This document shows, piece by piece, positions 8,154 to 15,692 of a DNA stretch of 40,227 nucleotides. Source of the stretch: DASUBN01 sp035691665 (lineage in GTDB: Bacteria > Pseudomonadota > Gammaproteobacteria > Natronospirales > REEB76); assembly GCA_035691665.1 (NCBI GenBank), contig DASSIS010000102.1, positions 1-40,227 on the forward strand, written 5' to 3'. Made by a program: the position numbers and the translations under genes. Position 1 is the first letter of the stretch, and each line of letters starts with the position of its first letter. The notes under the pieces are model-generated. The model did not search any database. It was not told the origin of the DNA and saw only the letters and a program-made list of their open reading frames with translations.

Positions 8154-9401
8154 ATGACTTCGACAATATTTTTCTCATGGCAAAGCGATACTTCTGAAAG
8201 AGAAGGAAAATCGTTCGTTGAAGAAGCCCTTAGGAAAGCAATTGCAACAATTGAGCAAGATACCACCTTAATTGAAGCAACCAGGAGTATTGAGATTGAT
8301 ATGGATACTGCTGGGGTGCCTGGCAGTCCACCAATAGTAGAAACCATTTTCAAGAAAATCGATAAAGCAGCTGTTTTTGTTGCTGATATGTCGTTTGTTG
8401 GGAAAAGGCTTGATGGGAGACCGACTCCGAACCCAAACGTCCTCATTGAGTATGGTTGGGCACTGAAATCACGTGGTCACGGTCGGATCATTCCTGTAAT
8501 GAATGTCGCGTACGGTAAGCCAACACCGGACGGTATGCCATTCGACATGCGGCATCTTAGAAATCCTATTTGTTATAACTGTCCGACTCATGTCAGTGAT
8601 GAGTTTTATGAGAAGGAGTTATTGAGACTTACTGAGGCACTGAAGAAACATGTTCACGCTATCTTGTCCAGTAATGAACTGCAGAAAGATCTTTCGGCGG
8701 AAAATCAAAAGCAAAAATACTCTCCCATAACCCCTCAAGGTATAGGTAGATTCAGGGCTGATGGTTCAGCACTAGGCGTTAGACACACACCGGGCGGTGG
8801 AAGTGGGGATAGCGTCAATCTGATAAAGGCTCCAGCCATATGGTTCCGCCTAATGCCGGTGTATTCACCTGCAAAGGAATGGCTTACTACGGACTTACAG
8901 AAGAAGGTTCATGAAGTATCAATTACTCCGCTCTTTTCTTCTGCAGGTGGCTATGGGTTCGTACGAAATACGGATGGGTTCGGCGTTTATCGTGTAGGTA
9001 GCGCCGACAAGCCAAGAGATACTGATTCGGTGGTCTTTGTTTTTAAGACGGGTGAGATATGGGCAATAGATACTTATGTTATGCGTGCGCAAAGTGAAAG
9101 TGGGAAACGGATAATTCCTCCATTAGAAGATGAATTTGCTTCGGCGCTTACAAGTTATGCCCGATATTTGGGAGTGCTGGGTATAGGCCCTCCATATCGT
9201 TGGATGGCTGGTGCCGAAGATCTTAAAGGGCGAAAAATCTATCGTGGTGCTACGAGCGGAATGAAGTCTCATTGGCCCGAAGGTAACTGCCTTCAAGATA
9301 TATTTAATGATGAAGGAGTATTTGTTCCTAGTGAGTCTCCCAAGGAGTCGTTGCGGCATTTTTTTTCCAAGTTATATGATCTTTGTGGATTAACCGCGTG
9401 A
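8154..9401 (+). CDS. TIR-like nucleotide-binding domain protein, AT-rich, candidate defence effector
   Basis: A 415-residue protein of unlike base composition: 23 of the 60 bases from 8221 are G or C, against 41 of 60 from 7921 in the kinase gene. Residues 1 to about 165 resemble the TIR-like predicted nucleotide-binding family: the opening strand IFFSWQSDTSE, VPGSPPIVETIFKKIDKAAVFVADMSFVG, then NPNVLIEYGWALKSRGHGRIIPVMN, whose Glu is a candidate catalytic residue. The rest (about 190-415) is not recognised; it has alternating strands and aromatic residues and could sense a ligand. A TACAAT box lies just before the ATG with no ribosome-binding site visible. No mobility gene is present, but composition suggests horizontal transfer. 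A role in phage defence or NAD cleavage is inference only. Confidence 0.72.
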   Translation: MTSTIFFSWQSDTSEREGKSFVEEALRKAIATIEQDTTLIEATRSIEIDMDTAGVPGSPPIVETIFKKIDKAAVFVADMSFVGKRLDGRPTPNPNVLIEYGWALKSRGHGRIIPVMNVAYGKPTPDGMPFDMRHLRNPICYNCPTHVSDEFYEKELLRLTEALKKHVHAILSSNELQKDLSAENQKQKYSPITPQGIGRFRADGSALGVRHTPGGGSGDSVNLIKAPAIWFRLMPVYSPAKEWLTTDLQKKVHEVSITPLFSSAGGYGFVRNTDGFGVYRVGSADKPRDTDSVVFVFKTGEIWAIDTYVMRAQSESGKRIIPPLEDEFASALTSYARYLGVLGIGPPYRWMAGAEDLKGRKIYRGATSGMKSHWPEGNCLQDIFNDEGVFVPSESPKESLRHFFSKLYDLCGLTA

Positions 9402-9459
9402 ATTATCGAAAACCATGCGTTGACCCTCATTTTCCTTTGTACATCTCTTTTTTTTAACC

Positions 9460-9735
9460 CGTAGCGCGTGCCGAGCATCGCAGCGAGCAAGATCGGCCCG
9501 CAGGGACGAAGTCAGGATGACGAGTCCGCGCGAAGGCACAGGGAGGTGCCGTGAGCGCGGCCCCGTAGCGAGCGAGAAGCGTAGGGCAGGCGCGGTTTCC
9601 GCGCCCCGCGCTCCGGGGGAATGGTTTTGGGCACTTTTGCCGAAACAAAAGTGCCTCGCTCCCGGGAGGGAGCGAAATGCGACTTAGGCAGGGATGCCGT
9701 TCTGGACTGGATGCCGGCTTCCGCCGGCATGACGA
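9460..9735. repeat. Mosaic of short palindromic repeats between the TIR-like gene and folE2
   Basis: The 334 bases between the two genes begin with about 60 AT-rich bases and then change to G+C-rich repeat DNA. Visible perfect hairpins are GGCAC/GTGCC (9535-9550), a 10-base stem GGCACTTTTG/CAAAAGTGCC (9630-9655) and an 8-base stem ATGCCGGC/GCCGGCAT with loop TTCC (9711-9730). The last ends five bases before the folE2 stop codon. The final block resembles dispersed extragenic palindromes common in Proteobacteria. Small open frames cross this region but have no coding signature. Confidence 0.6.
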
Positions 9736-10557
9736 TCAGGCGTCTTTGTCTTTCACAACCATCGCGTAAGCGGAGTGGTTGTGTATGGACTCAAAATTCT
9801 CCGACTCCACCGTATACGCCCGGATGCGCTCATCCGCATTAAACTTCACGGCGATATCGCGCACCATGTCTTCCACGAACTTCGGGTTGTCGTAAGCCCG
9901 CTCGGTGACGTATTTCTCGTCCGGGCGCTTCAAGAGCCCGTAGAGCTCGCAAGAGGCCTCCTTCTCCACGATGTCGATGATCTCCTCGATCCAGATGAAG
10001 CCCTTGGCCTTGCACTCCACGGTGACGTGGGAGCGCTGGTTGTGGGCGCCATAGTCGGAGATCTTCTTGGAGCAGGGGCAGAGGCTCGTGACCGGCACCA
10101 CGATCTTGACCTTGAGGCAGTTCTCGCCGTTCTTGCGCTCGCCGGTGAAGGTGACCTCGTAGTCCATGAGGCTCTCGACCCCGGACACCGGCGCCTTCTT
10201 GTTGATGAAGTAAGGGAAGCGCATCTGGATGTGGCCGGAGGCGGACCCCAGGCGCGCGGTCATGTCCGTGAGCATCTCCTTGAAGGTGTCCACGGTGATC
10301 TCGCGCTCGTAGTTGTTGAGGATCTCCACGAAGCGGGACATGTGGGTGCCCTTGAAGTTGTGGGGCAGGTCCACGTACATGTTGAAGTTGGCGACGGTGT
10401 GCTGCTCGCCGCTGGCCCGGTCCTTGATGCGGATGGGGTGGCGGATGTCCTTGATGCCCACCTTGTTGATGGGGATGTGGCGGGTGTCGGCGCTGGACTG
10501 GACGTCCTCGATCGGTGTGACTTTGCCCTTGGTCGCCGGCTGGCTCGGGGGATTCAT
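9736..10557 (-). CDS. folE2: GTP cyclohydrolase FolE2 (type IB)
   Basis: Makes 7,8-dihydroneopterin triphosphate from GTP, the first step of folate and queuosine precursor synthesis, using a metal site different from the zinc enzyme FolE. The 273-residue protein shows the family blocks VGIKDIRHPI, the catalytic-cysteine segment LCPCSKKISDYGAHNQRSH, and the C-terminal SENFESIHNHSAYA with conserved Glu and His. The start gives MNPPSQPATKG. The upstream 140 bases contain short palindromes (AGGTTAAACCT at 10629-10639 and CTAG-GATA-CTAG at 10650-10661) that could be regulatory. No folE is seen in the window. Confidence 0.95.
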   Translation of the reverse strand: MNPPSQPATKGKVTPIEDVQSSADTRHIPINKVGIKDIRHPIRIKDRASGEQHTVANFNMYVDLPHNFKGTHMSRFVEILNNYEREITVDTFKEMLTDMTARLGSASGHIQMRFPYFINKKAPVSGVESLMDYEVTFTGERKNGENCLKVKIVVPVTSLCPCSKKISDYGAHNQRSHVTVECKAKGFIWIEEIIDIVEKEASCELYGLLKRPDEKYVTERAYDNPKFVEDMVRDIAVKFNADERIRAYTVESENFESIHNHSAYAMVVKDKDA

Positions 10558-10699
10558 GCGTTATTCCTTGGCACGCGGTCGGATTTTGGGACTCTGGCCC
10601 TATGTGGGGACAGTTTCCAGGGGGTACAAGGTTAAACCTGAGTGAATTACTAGGATACTAGCCTCGGATACCGAATTCCACTCTACAAGATAAGTCTTT

Positions 10700-10843
10700 G
10701 AAAGCCGTTCCAAAAGCGTAGCGAGCGCAGCAAGAGCGAGGCGCGCGAGGCGAGAAACCGGAGCGTACTTTTGGCGTACGTGAGGATTTCGAGCCGGAGC
10801 GCAACGAAGCTATTGCAAGCGCAGTAGCTTTTGGAATGGCTTC
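10700..10843 (-). repeat. Long palindromic intergenic element A (downstream of dxs)
   Basis: The ends are a stem of GCCATTCCAAAAGC against GCTTTTGGAACGGC, read on the minus strand. The middle holds CACGTAC-GCCAAAA-GTACGCTCCGG, a small central hairpin, followed by CTCGCCTC and CTGCGCTCGC blocks. The element abuts the dxs stop codon. It shares the start pattern GAAGCYAT..CAAA..CT.CTGCGCT with elements at 18491-18724 and 36854-37105, and the core with the element at 15122-15260. Function unknown; a structured RNA or DNA cruciform are possibilities. Confidence 0.75.
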
Positions 10844-12740
10844 AGCGCGCGGCTTTCTTGCGGGGTTTGCTGTCCGCGCTGGCGAGCCAGGCGTCCAAGG
10901 ACTTGCGGATGCCTTCGGCATCGAGACCCGCCATCTTGAGGCATTCCTCCCGGGAGCCGTGCTCCAGGAACTGGTCCGGCAGCCCCAGGTTGAGCACGGG
11001 CATGACGATGCCATGGGCCTCGAGGCATTCGTTCACGGCGCTGCCGGCGCCGCCGGCCACGGCATGGTCTTCGAGGGTGACGAAGCGGTCGTGGGAGCCG
11101 GCGAGCTCCAACAGCAGCTCTTCGTCCAAGGGCTTCACGAAGCGCATGTTCACGAGCGTCGCGTCCAGGGCATCCGCCGTGGCGCGCGCCGCCTCCACCA
11201 TGGGACCGAAAGCGAGCAGCGCGAGACCCTTGCCGCGGCGGCGCACCTCGGCCTTGCCGATGGGCAGGGCACGCATCTCGGCTTCGATCTTGACGCCCGG
11301 GCCGCGGCCGCGGGGATAGCGCACGGCACTCGGCTGATCCAGGCTCATGCCGGTATAGAGCATCTGGCGGCATTCGTTCTCGTCCGCCGGGGCCATGAGC
11401 ACCAGGTTCGGCAGGCAGCGCATGTAGGCGAAGTCGAAGCTGCCGGCGTGGGTGGGGCCGTCCGGCCCCACGAGGCCGGCGCGGTCGATGGCGAAGAGCA
11501 CCGGCAGGTTCTGCAGGGCCACGTCGTGCACCAGCTGGTCGTAGGCCCGCTGCAGGAAGGTGGAGTAGATGGCGACCACGGGCTTCAGGCCCTCGGTGGC
11601 GAAGCCGGCGGCGAGCGTCACGGCGTGCTGTTCAGCGATGCCCACGTCGAAGTAGCGTTCGGGGAACTTCTCGGCGTACTCCACCATCCCGGATCCCTCG
11701 CGCATGGCGGGGGTGATGGCCACGAGCTTGGGTTCTTTGGCGGCCATGTCGCAGAGCCAACGGCCGAAGACCTCGGAGTAATTGGGGCTGCCGGCGGCCT
11801 TCTCCTTGATGACGCCGGTGGCGGCGTCGAAGGCGGCAGGGCCGTGCCACTTGATGGGGTCCTTCTCGGCGGGCTCGTAGCCCTTGCCCTTGCGGGTGAC
11901 CACGTGCAGGAACTGCGGGCCCTTCAGGGCGCGCATGTTGTGCAGGGTCTTCACCAGGGTGTGGACGTCGTGGCCGTCCACGGGGCCGATGTAGTTGAAG
12001 CCGAGCTCCTCGAAGAGGGTGCCGGGCATGACCATGCCCTTCACGTGCTCCTCGGAGCGGCGCGCCCATTCCTTCACCGGCGGCATGATGGAGAGCGCCT
12101 TCTTGCCGCCCTCGCGCAGGTGCGCGTAGACCTGGCCGGAGAGCACTTTGGCGAAGTAGTTGGAGAGCGCGCCGACGTTGCCGGAGATGGACATGTCGTT
12201 GTCGTTCAGCACCACGAGCAGGTTGGCGTTGAGGCTGCCGGCGTGGTTCAAGGCCTCGAAGGCCATGCCGGCGGTCATGGCGCCGTCGCCGATCAAGGCC
12301 ACCACGTGGCGGTCGTGCTCGCCCTTCTGCTGGGCGGCGAGCGCCATCCCCAGGGCGGCGCTGATGCTGGTGCTGGAGTGGCCGACGCCGAAGGTGTCGT
12401 ATTCGCTCTCGGCACGGCGCGGGAAGGGGGCGAGGCCGTCTTTCTTGCGGATGGTGGCGAGCTGGTCGCGCCGGCCGGTGAGCACCTTGTGGGGATAGGC
12501 CTGGTGGCCCACGTCCCAGACGAGGCGATCGTGGGGGGTGTCGAAGACGTAGTGCAGGGCAACGGTGAGTTCCACGACGCCCAGGCCCGCCGCGAAATGC
12601 CCACCCACGCCGCTCACGGTTTTGATGAGATAGGCCCGGAGTTCATCCGCCAGCTGCCGGAGATCGGACTCGGGCAGCTCGCGCAGGTCCTTGGGGGACG
12701 CGATGCGCGAGAGCAGGGGGAATTCGGGGGCCTGGGTCAT
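10842..12740 (-). CDS. dxs: 1-deoxy-D-xylulose-5-phosphate synthase
   Basis: First enzyme of the MEP isoprenoid pathway, condensing pyruvate and glyceraldehyde 3-phosphate with thiamine diphosphate. At 632 residues it is full length. Family blocks visible are VGGHFAAGLGVVELTVALHY, WDVGHQAYPHK, the cofactor site GDGAMTAGMAFEALNHAG, GFNYIGPVDGHD and the C-terminal transketolase part with GIAEQHAVTLAAG. The start (MTQAPEFPLLSRI) matches the family. It is the last gene of a minus-strand cluster xseB-ispA-(outer-membrane protein)-dxs; xseB-ispA-dxs is the common proteobacterial order. A long palindromic element begins at its stop codon. Confidence 0.97.
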   Translation of the reverse strand: MTQAPEFPLLSRIASPKDLRELPESDLRQLADELRAYLIKTVSGVGGHFAAGLGVVELTVALHYVFDTPHDRLVWDVGHQAYPHKVLTGRRDQLATIRKKDGLAPFPRRAESEYDTFGVGHSSTSISAALGMALAAQQKGEHDRHVVALIGDGAMTAGMAFEALNHAGSLNANLLVVLNDNDMSISGNVGALSNYFAKVLSGQVYAHLREGGKKALSIMPPVKEWARRSEEHVKGMVMPGTLFEELGFNYIGPVDGHDVHTLVKTLHNMRALKGPQFLHVVTRKGKGYEPAEKDPIKWHGPAAFDAATGVIKEKAAGSPNYSEVFGRWLCDMAAKEPKLVAITPAMREGSGMVEYAEKFPERYFDVGIAEQHAVTLAAGFATEGLKPVVAIYSTFLQRAYDQLVHDVALQNLPVLFAIDRAGLVGPDGPTHAGSFDFAYMRCLPNLVLMAPADENECRQMLYTGMSLDQPSAVRYPRGRGPGVKIEAEMRALPIGKAEVRRRGKGLALLAFGPMVEAARATADALDATLVNMRFVKPLDEELLLELAGSHDRFVTLEDHAVAGGAGSAVNECLEAHGIVMPVLNLGLPDQFLEHGSREECLKMAGLDAEGIRKSLDAWLASADSKPRKKAAR

Positions 12741-12827
12741 GGGGTGCCTGGAGGGGTCGGAGGCCTATTATCCGGGCTTTGGGCCTAGGGCTTCAACCGA
12801 AGGTTTCAGGGCCGCAAATCCGGGTGC

Positions 12828-14198
12828 CTAGAAGTGCGCGATCACGTCCACGGCGGCCAGGAGCTGGTTGCTCTTGGTGCCGTTGTTATAGGCGGGCACG
12901 TCGTAGGAGTGGTCGAAGCGGAACTCGGGGCGGACCTGGAAGTCCGGCGTCACCCAGTGGGTGAAACCCAGGGTATGGCTGGAGTAATGGGTGGCGTGGC
13001 CGGTGCGCTGGCCTTCGGCGTCGTTGTAATACTCGTTGCGGACGGACATGAAGGTCTTGTCCGAGAGCTTGATGTTGAGGTAGTTCACCACGCCGTATGC
13101 CGGCACGTTGCCCGGTGGGAAACCGGGGACGTTGCGCTCCCACATGCGGTAGGCCTCGGTGAGGATGGAGACCTGCTGGCTGAAACGATGGCCCCAGGTG
13201 AGCACGTAGGCCTGCAGGTTGTTGTAGTTGGCGTCGCCCTTGTTGAAGGAGTTGGCGCAGGGATAGAGCATGTCATCGTTGCTGTCCGACACCCAGCGCA
13301 CGCACGCGGAGCCGGTGAGGGTGCGGTCCTTCTCCCAGCAGGCGGTGTCGGGGCTGCAGTTGACGCCCACCTGCAGCACCCAGTTCTTGTTCAGTTGCGT
13401 CGTCGTGATGACGCCCATCTGGGTGTAGGGGTCCACGGTGTAGAGCACCGAGTGGGTCATGAGGTAGTTCTGGGGCGCGAACTGGGCCTCGATGTCCGGC
13501 AGCGAGAGGAAGCGGCCGACGGTGATCTGCATGCCCTGGGCGACGTTGGGCAGGTAGACGTCGCCGTAGAAGATCATGGGGTCGAGGCCGTAGTACTTGT
13601 TCTGCTCCAGCTGCCAGCTGAGGATGCCCTGGGCGGCGGTGTAGTGATAGTCGTAGCCGTAGAGCAGGTCGAAGTGGAAGCCCCAGTCCACGTGGTCGGT
13701 CTGCACCGTGTCGGGCATGCGCGCCACGCGGAACACCACCTGGTCCAGCACCAGGGCGTCGGAGCGGGTGATGTAGGAGACGGGGTAGTTGCTCTTGTTC
13801 GAGGTGCTCACGTTCGCGGACGGGTTGATCCAACCCAGGGTCTCGATGCGGTTGTCATCCATCCACTTGCCGAGGGCGGTGCAGCCCAAGGCCTGCTGCA
13901 GGGGGCCGCGGGAATCCTCGTCCGGTACGCCGATGGGATAGTCCACGCCGCCCAGCTGCCACTCGGCGGAGGGGAAGGGCGGTGAGTCGAAGGGCGCGGG
14001 TAGGCCGCGACGGCCCTTGGTGGGGGTGAGGTAATCGGTGGCGGGCGCGTTGCCGTCCGCGTCGGTCTTGTAGGCATCGGAGAGGCGCGAGAAAAAGCCC
14101 TGGTCGCAGCCGGAACCCGCGCTTTCCGCCTGGGCGGCATGGAGCCACAGCAGCGAAAGCAGCGGTACCGCCACGAGGATGAGACGCAGGGAGCGCAT
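12828..14198 (-). CDS. Outer-membrane beta-barrel protein, porin-like
   Basis: A 456-residue protein with a signal peptide (MRSLRLILVAVPLLSLLWLHAAQA, cleavage after Ala24), followed by alternating aromatic beta-strand sequence rich in Tyr, Trp and Asn, and a terminal Phe (VDVIAHF), the usual signature for outer-membrane insertion. Four cysteines in the middle could form disulphides. It resembles the broad family of proteobacterial beta-barrel porin-like proteins of about 400-460 residues; substrate unknown. The start has a good GGAAGGTG ribosome-binding site 7 bases away, and the longer upstream open frame overlaps ispA, so it is rejected. The gene is inserted between ispA and dxs in the same direction. 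Confidence 0.8.
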   Translation of the reverse strand: MRSLRLILVAVPLLSLLWLHAAQAESAGSGCDQGFFSRLSDAYKTDADGNAPATDYLTPTKGRRGLPAPFDSPPFPSAEWQLGGVDYPIGVPDEDSRGPLQQALGCTALGKWMDDNRIETLGWINPSANVSTSNKSNYPVSYITRSDALVLDQVVFRVARMPDTVQTDHVDWGFHFDLLYGYDYHYTAAQGILSWQLEQNKYYGLDPMIFYGDVYLPNVAQGMQITVGRFLSLPDIEAQFAPQNYLMTHSVLYTVDPYTQMGVITTTQLNKNWVLQVGVNCSPDTACWEKDRTLTGSACVRWVSDSNDDMLYPCANSFNKGDANYNNLQAYVLTWGHRFSQQVSILTEAYRMWERNVPGFPPGNVPAYGVVNYLNIKLSDKTFMSVRNEYYNDAEGQRTGHATHYSSHTLGFTHWVTPDFQVRPEFRFDHSYDVPAYNNGTKSNQLLAAVDVIAHF

Positions 14199-14230
14199 GG
14201 GGTTCACCTTCCGGGTGCGAGTCGTATCGA

Positions 14231-15127
14231 TTAACTTTCCCGCTCGACGATGTAGCTCGCGAGCCAGATGAGGGGTTCGGCGGCGGCGCCGAAGGGGGCG
14301 AGGGCGGCGATGGCGTCGTCCTTGAGGGCGAGGGCGCGGCGGCGCGAGGGTTCGAGGCCGAGGATGCTGGGATAGGTGGGCTTGTGGCGGGCGGAATCGG
14401 CGCCGGCCTGCTTGCCCAGGGTCGCGGTCTCGCCTTCCACGTCGAGGATGTCGTCCTGGATCTGGAAGGCTAGCCCGACGCATTTCGCATAGCGATCGAG
14501 CGCCGTGAGCTTGTCGGCAGCCAGCCCCGGTGCGCTCTGGGCGGCGAGCAGGACGCTGGCGCGGATGAGCGCTCCTGTTTTATAGATGTGCATGAGCTCG
14601 AGTTCGGCGAGGTCCAGGGTCTTGCCGGCGGCGGCGAGGTCGATGGCCTGGCCGCCCGCCATGCCGGCGGAACCGCTGGCGTTGGCCACGATGCGCAGCA
14701 TCTCCACCCGCACCGCGGGCGAGACGGTCATGGCCTTGTCTTCGGTGAGGATGGAGAAGGCCAGCACCTGCAGGGCATCGCCGGCGAGAATGGCAGTGGC
14801 TTCGTCGTAGGCGATGTGGCAGGTGGGCCGGCCGCGGCGCAGTTCGTCGTCGTCCATGGCCGGCAGGTCGTCGTGGATCAGGGAATAGGCGTGGATGATC
14901 TCCACCGCCGCCGCCGGGCCGTCGAGCTTGTCGGGTGACACGCCGAGCGTCTCGCCGGTGGCATAGATGAGGAGCGGGCGCATGCGCTTGCCGCCGCCCA
15001 GGACGGCGTAACGCATGGCGCTGTGGAGGCGTTCGGGACGCTTGTCCGCCGGCGGCAGCCAGCGATCCAAAACTCCCTCCATCCGCGCCGTATAGCTCCC
15101 TATTCTTTCTTTGAAAGTTCCGGGCAT
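14231..15127 (-). CDS. ispA: Farnesyl diphosphate synthase (geranyltranstransferase)
   Basis: Condenses isopentenyl diphosphate with allylic diphosphates to farnesyl diphosphate. The 298-residue protein has GGGKRMRPLLIYATGE, the first aspartate-rich motif LIHDDLPAMDDD and the second, FQIQDDILD. The start ATG lies inside the outer arm of palindromic element B (CGTTTTTAAATGCCC on the minus strand) and has no clear ribosome-binding site; a second ATG at 15082 (MEGVLDRWLPP) is possible. The N-terminal length from the first ATG fits the family better. It lies downstream of xseB and upstream of the porin-like gene and dxs, consistent with isoprenoid precursor supply. Confidence 0.95.
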   Translation of the reverse strand: MPGTFKERIGSYTARMEGVLDRWLPPADKRPERLHSAMRYAVLGGGKRMRPLLIYATGETLGVSPDKLDGPAAAVEIIHAYSLIHDDLPAMDDDELRRGRPTCHIAYDEATAILAGDALQVLAFSILTEDKAMTVSPAVRVEMLRIVANASGSAGMAGGQAIDLAAAGKTLDLAELELMHIYKTGALIRASVLLAAQSAPGLAADKLTALDRYAKCVGLAFQIQDDILDVEGETATLGKQAGADSARHKPTYPSILGLEPSRRRALALKDDAIAALAPFGAAAEPLIWLASYIVERES

Positions 15128-15260
15128 TTAAAAACGCGCCTTTTGCTCCCTGGCCTCGTTGCGACCGCCCTCGGAATCCTCACGTACAGAAAAGTACGCT
15201 CCGGTTCCTCGGCCGTCTGCGCCTCGCCAGGAAGCAAAATTCATCGTTTTTAGAATGCCC
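15122..15260 (-). repeat. Long palindromic intergenic element B (between xseB and ispA)
   Basis: The ends pair as GGGCATTCTAAAAACG against CGTTTTTAAATGCCC on the minus strand, a stem unlike that of the other elements. Its core CCTCACGTACAGAAAAGTACGCTCCGG matches elements A and D almost exactly, including the central hairpin CGTAC-AGAAAA-GTACG. It ends 7 bases before the xseB stop codon's first base on the plus strand and overlaps the first codon of ispA, so it fills the whole junction of an operon. Function unknown. Confidence 0.7.
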
Positions 15261-15267
15261 TCGAAGG

Positions 15268-15525
15268 TCATTCGTCTTCTTCGGTCTCGAAGGGCTCCAG
15301 CGTCTGCTTGCCGCCTTTCTCCACCAGCTGCTCCACCTTGAGCTCGGCTTCCTTGAGGGCCGTCTGGCACTGGCGGGTGAGGCTGATGCCCCGCTCGAAG
15401 TGCTTGAGGGCCGCTTCGAGGCTGAGGTCGCCCTTCTCCAGGGTGGAGACGATGTTCTCCAGCTCCGCCAGGGCTTTCTCGAAGTCGGGGACGGCGCTCG
15501 GCTCGGACTTGGGGGCTTTGGCCAC
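15268..15525 (-). CDS. xseB: Exodeoxyribonuclease VII small subunit
   Basis: The small subunit of exonuclease VII, which with XseA degrades single-stranded DNA. The 85-residue protein is typical in size and has the helical signature DFEKALAELENIVSTLEKGDLSLEAALKHFERGISL followed by a coiled-coil helix ending in acidic residues. The start is a GTG (VAKAPKSEP) chosen because GAGGAG lies 7 bases upstream; a longer ATG-start frame would extend into the rubrerythrin promoter. It begins the minus-strand cluster leading to ispA and dxs and is divergent from the rubrerythrin operon. Confidence 0.92.
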   Translation of the reverse strand: MAKAPKSEPSAVPDFEKALAELENIVSTLEKGDLSLEAALKHFERGISLTRQCQTALKEAELKVEQLVEKGGKQTLEPFETEEDE

Positions 15526-15588
15526 GTTGGTCTCCTCGGAGGCGGACGCACGATACGCGCGGGGCCGGGTGGGGGTCAAACCCCTATG

Positions 15589-15617
15589 TTGACAGGGACC
15601 GCGGAGGGGACTAGAGT
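15589..15617 (+). promoter_or_regulatory. Sigma-70-type promoter of the rubrerythrin operon
   Basis: TTGACA at 15589-15594 is followed, after exactly 17 bases, by TAGAGT at 15612-15617. This is the best promoter match in the window. The predicted start of transcription near 15624 falls inside a perfect palindrome, and the rubrerythrin ATG lies about 70 bases farther on. Confidence 0.7.
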
Positions 15618-15634
15618 TTAGACTCAGTCTAAAC
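15616..15634. promoter_or_regulatory. Perfect 9-1-9 palindromic operator overlapping the rubrerythrin promoter
   Basis: GTTTAGACT-C-AGTCTAAAC is a perfect inverted repeat with one central base. It overlaps the end of the -10 box and the predicted transcription start, the expected place for a repressor. AT-rich outer arms and odd-numbered symmetry recall boxes of the Fur/PerR superfamily, which often control rubrerythrin genes, but the regulator is not encoded in the window and its family is inference. Confidence 0.65.
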
Positions 15635-15692
15635 ACCGACTCCCGGCCCCCCCGGGACCGGGATCCGTCACCGCTTCTAGCTGGAGGGAATC

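Noticed and set aside
8099..9460. Genomic island or prophage with attachment sites
   Set aside because: No integrase, transposase, tRNA or flanking direct repeats could be found around the AT-rich gene; only base composition marks it.
9454..9842. Small open frames over the repeat mosaic before folE2
   Set aside because: They lie in palindromic repeat DNA, overlap folE2 on the other strand and have no ribosome-binding site or recognisable sequence.
12775..12827. Intrinsic terminator between the porin-like gene and dxs
   Set aside because: The CTGAAACC..GTTGAAG pairing is interrupted at the second base pair and there is no T-run.
15616..15634. Assigning the rubrerythrin operator to IscR, FNR or OxyR
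   Set aside because: The half-site TTTAGACT does not match their known consensus; only a loose likeness to Fur/PerR boxes can be stated.
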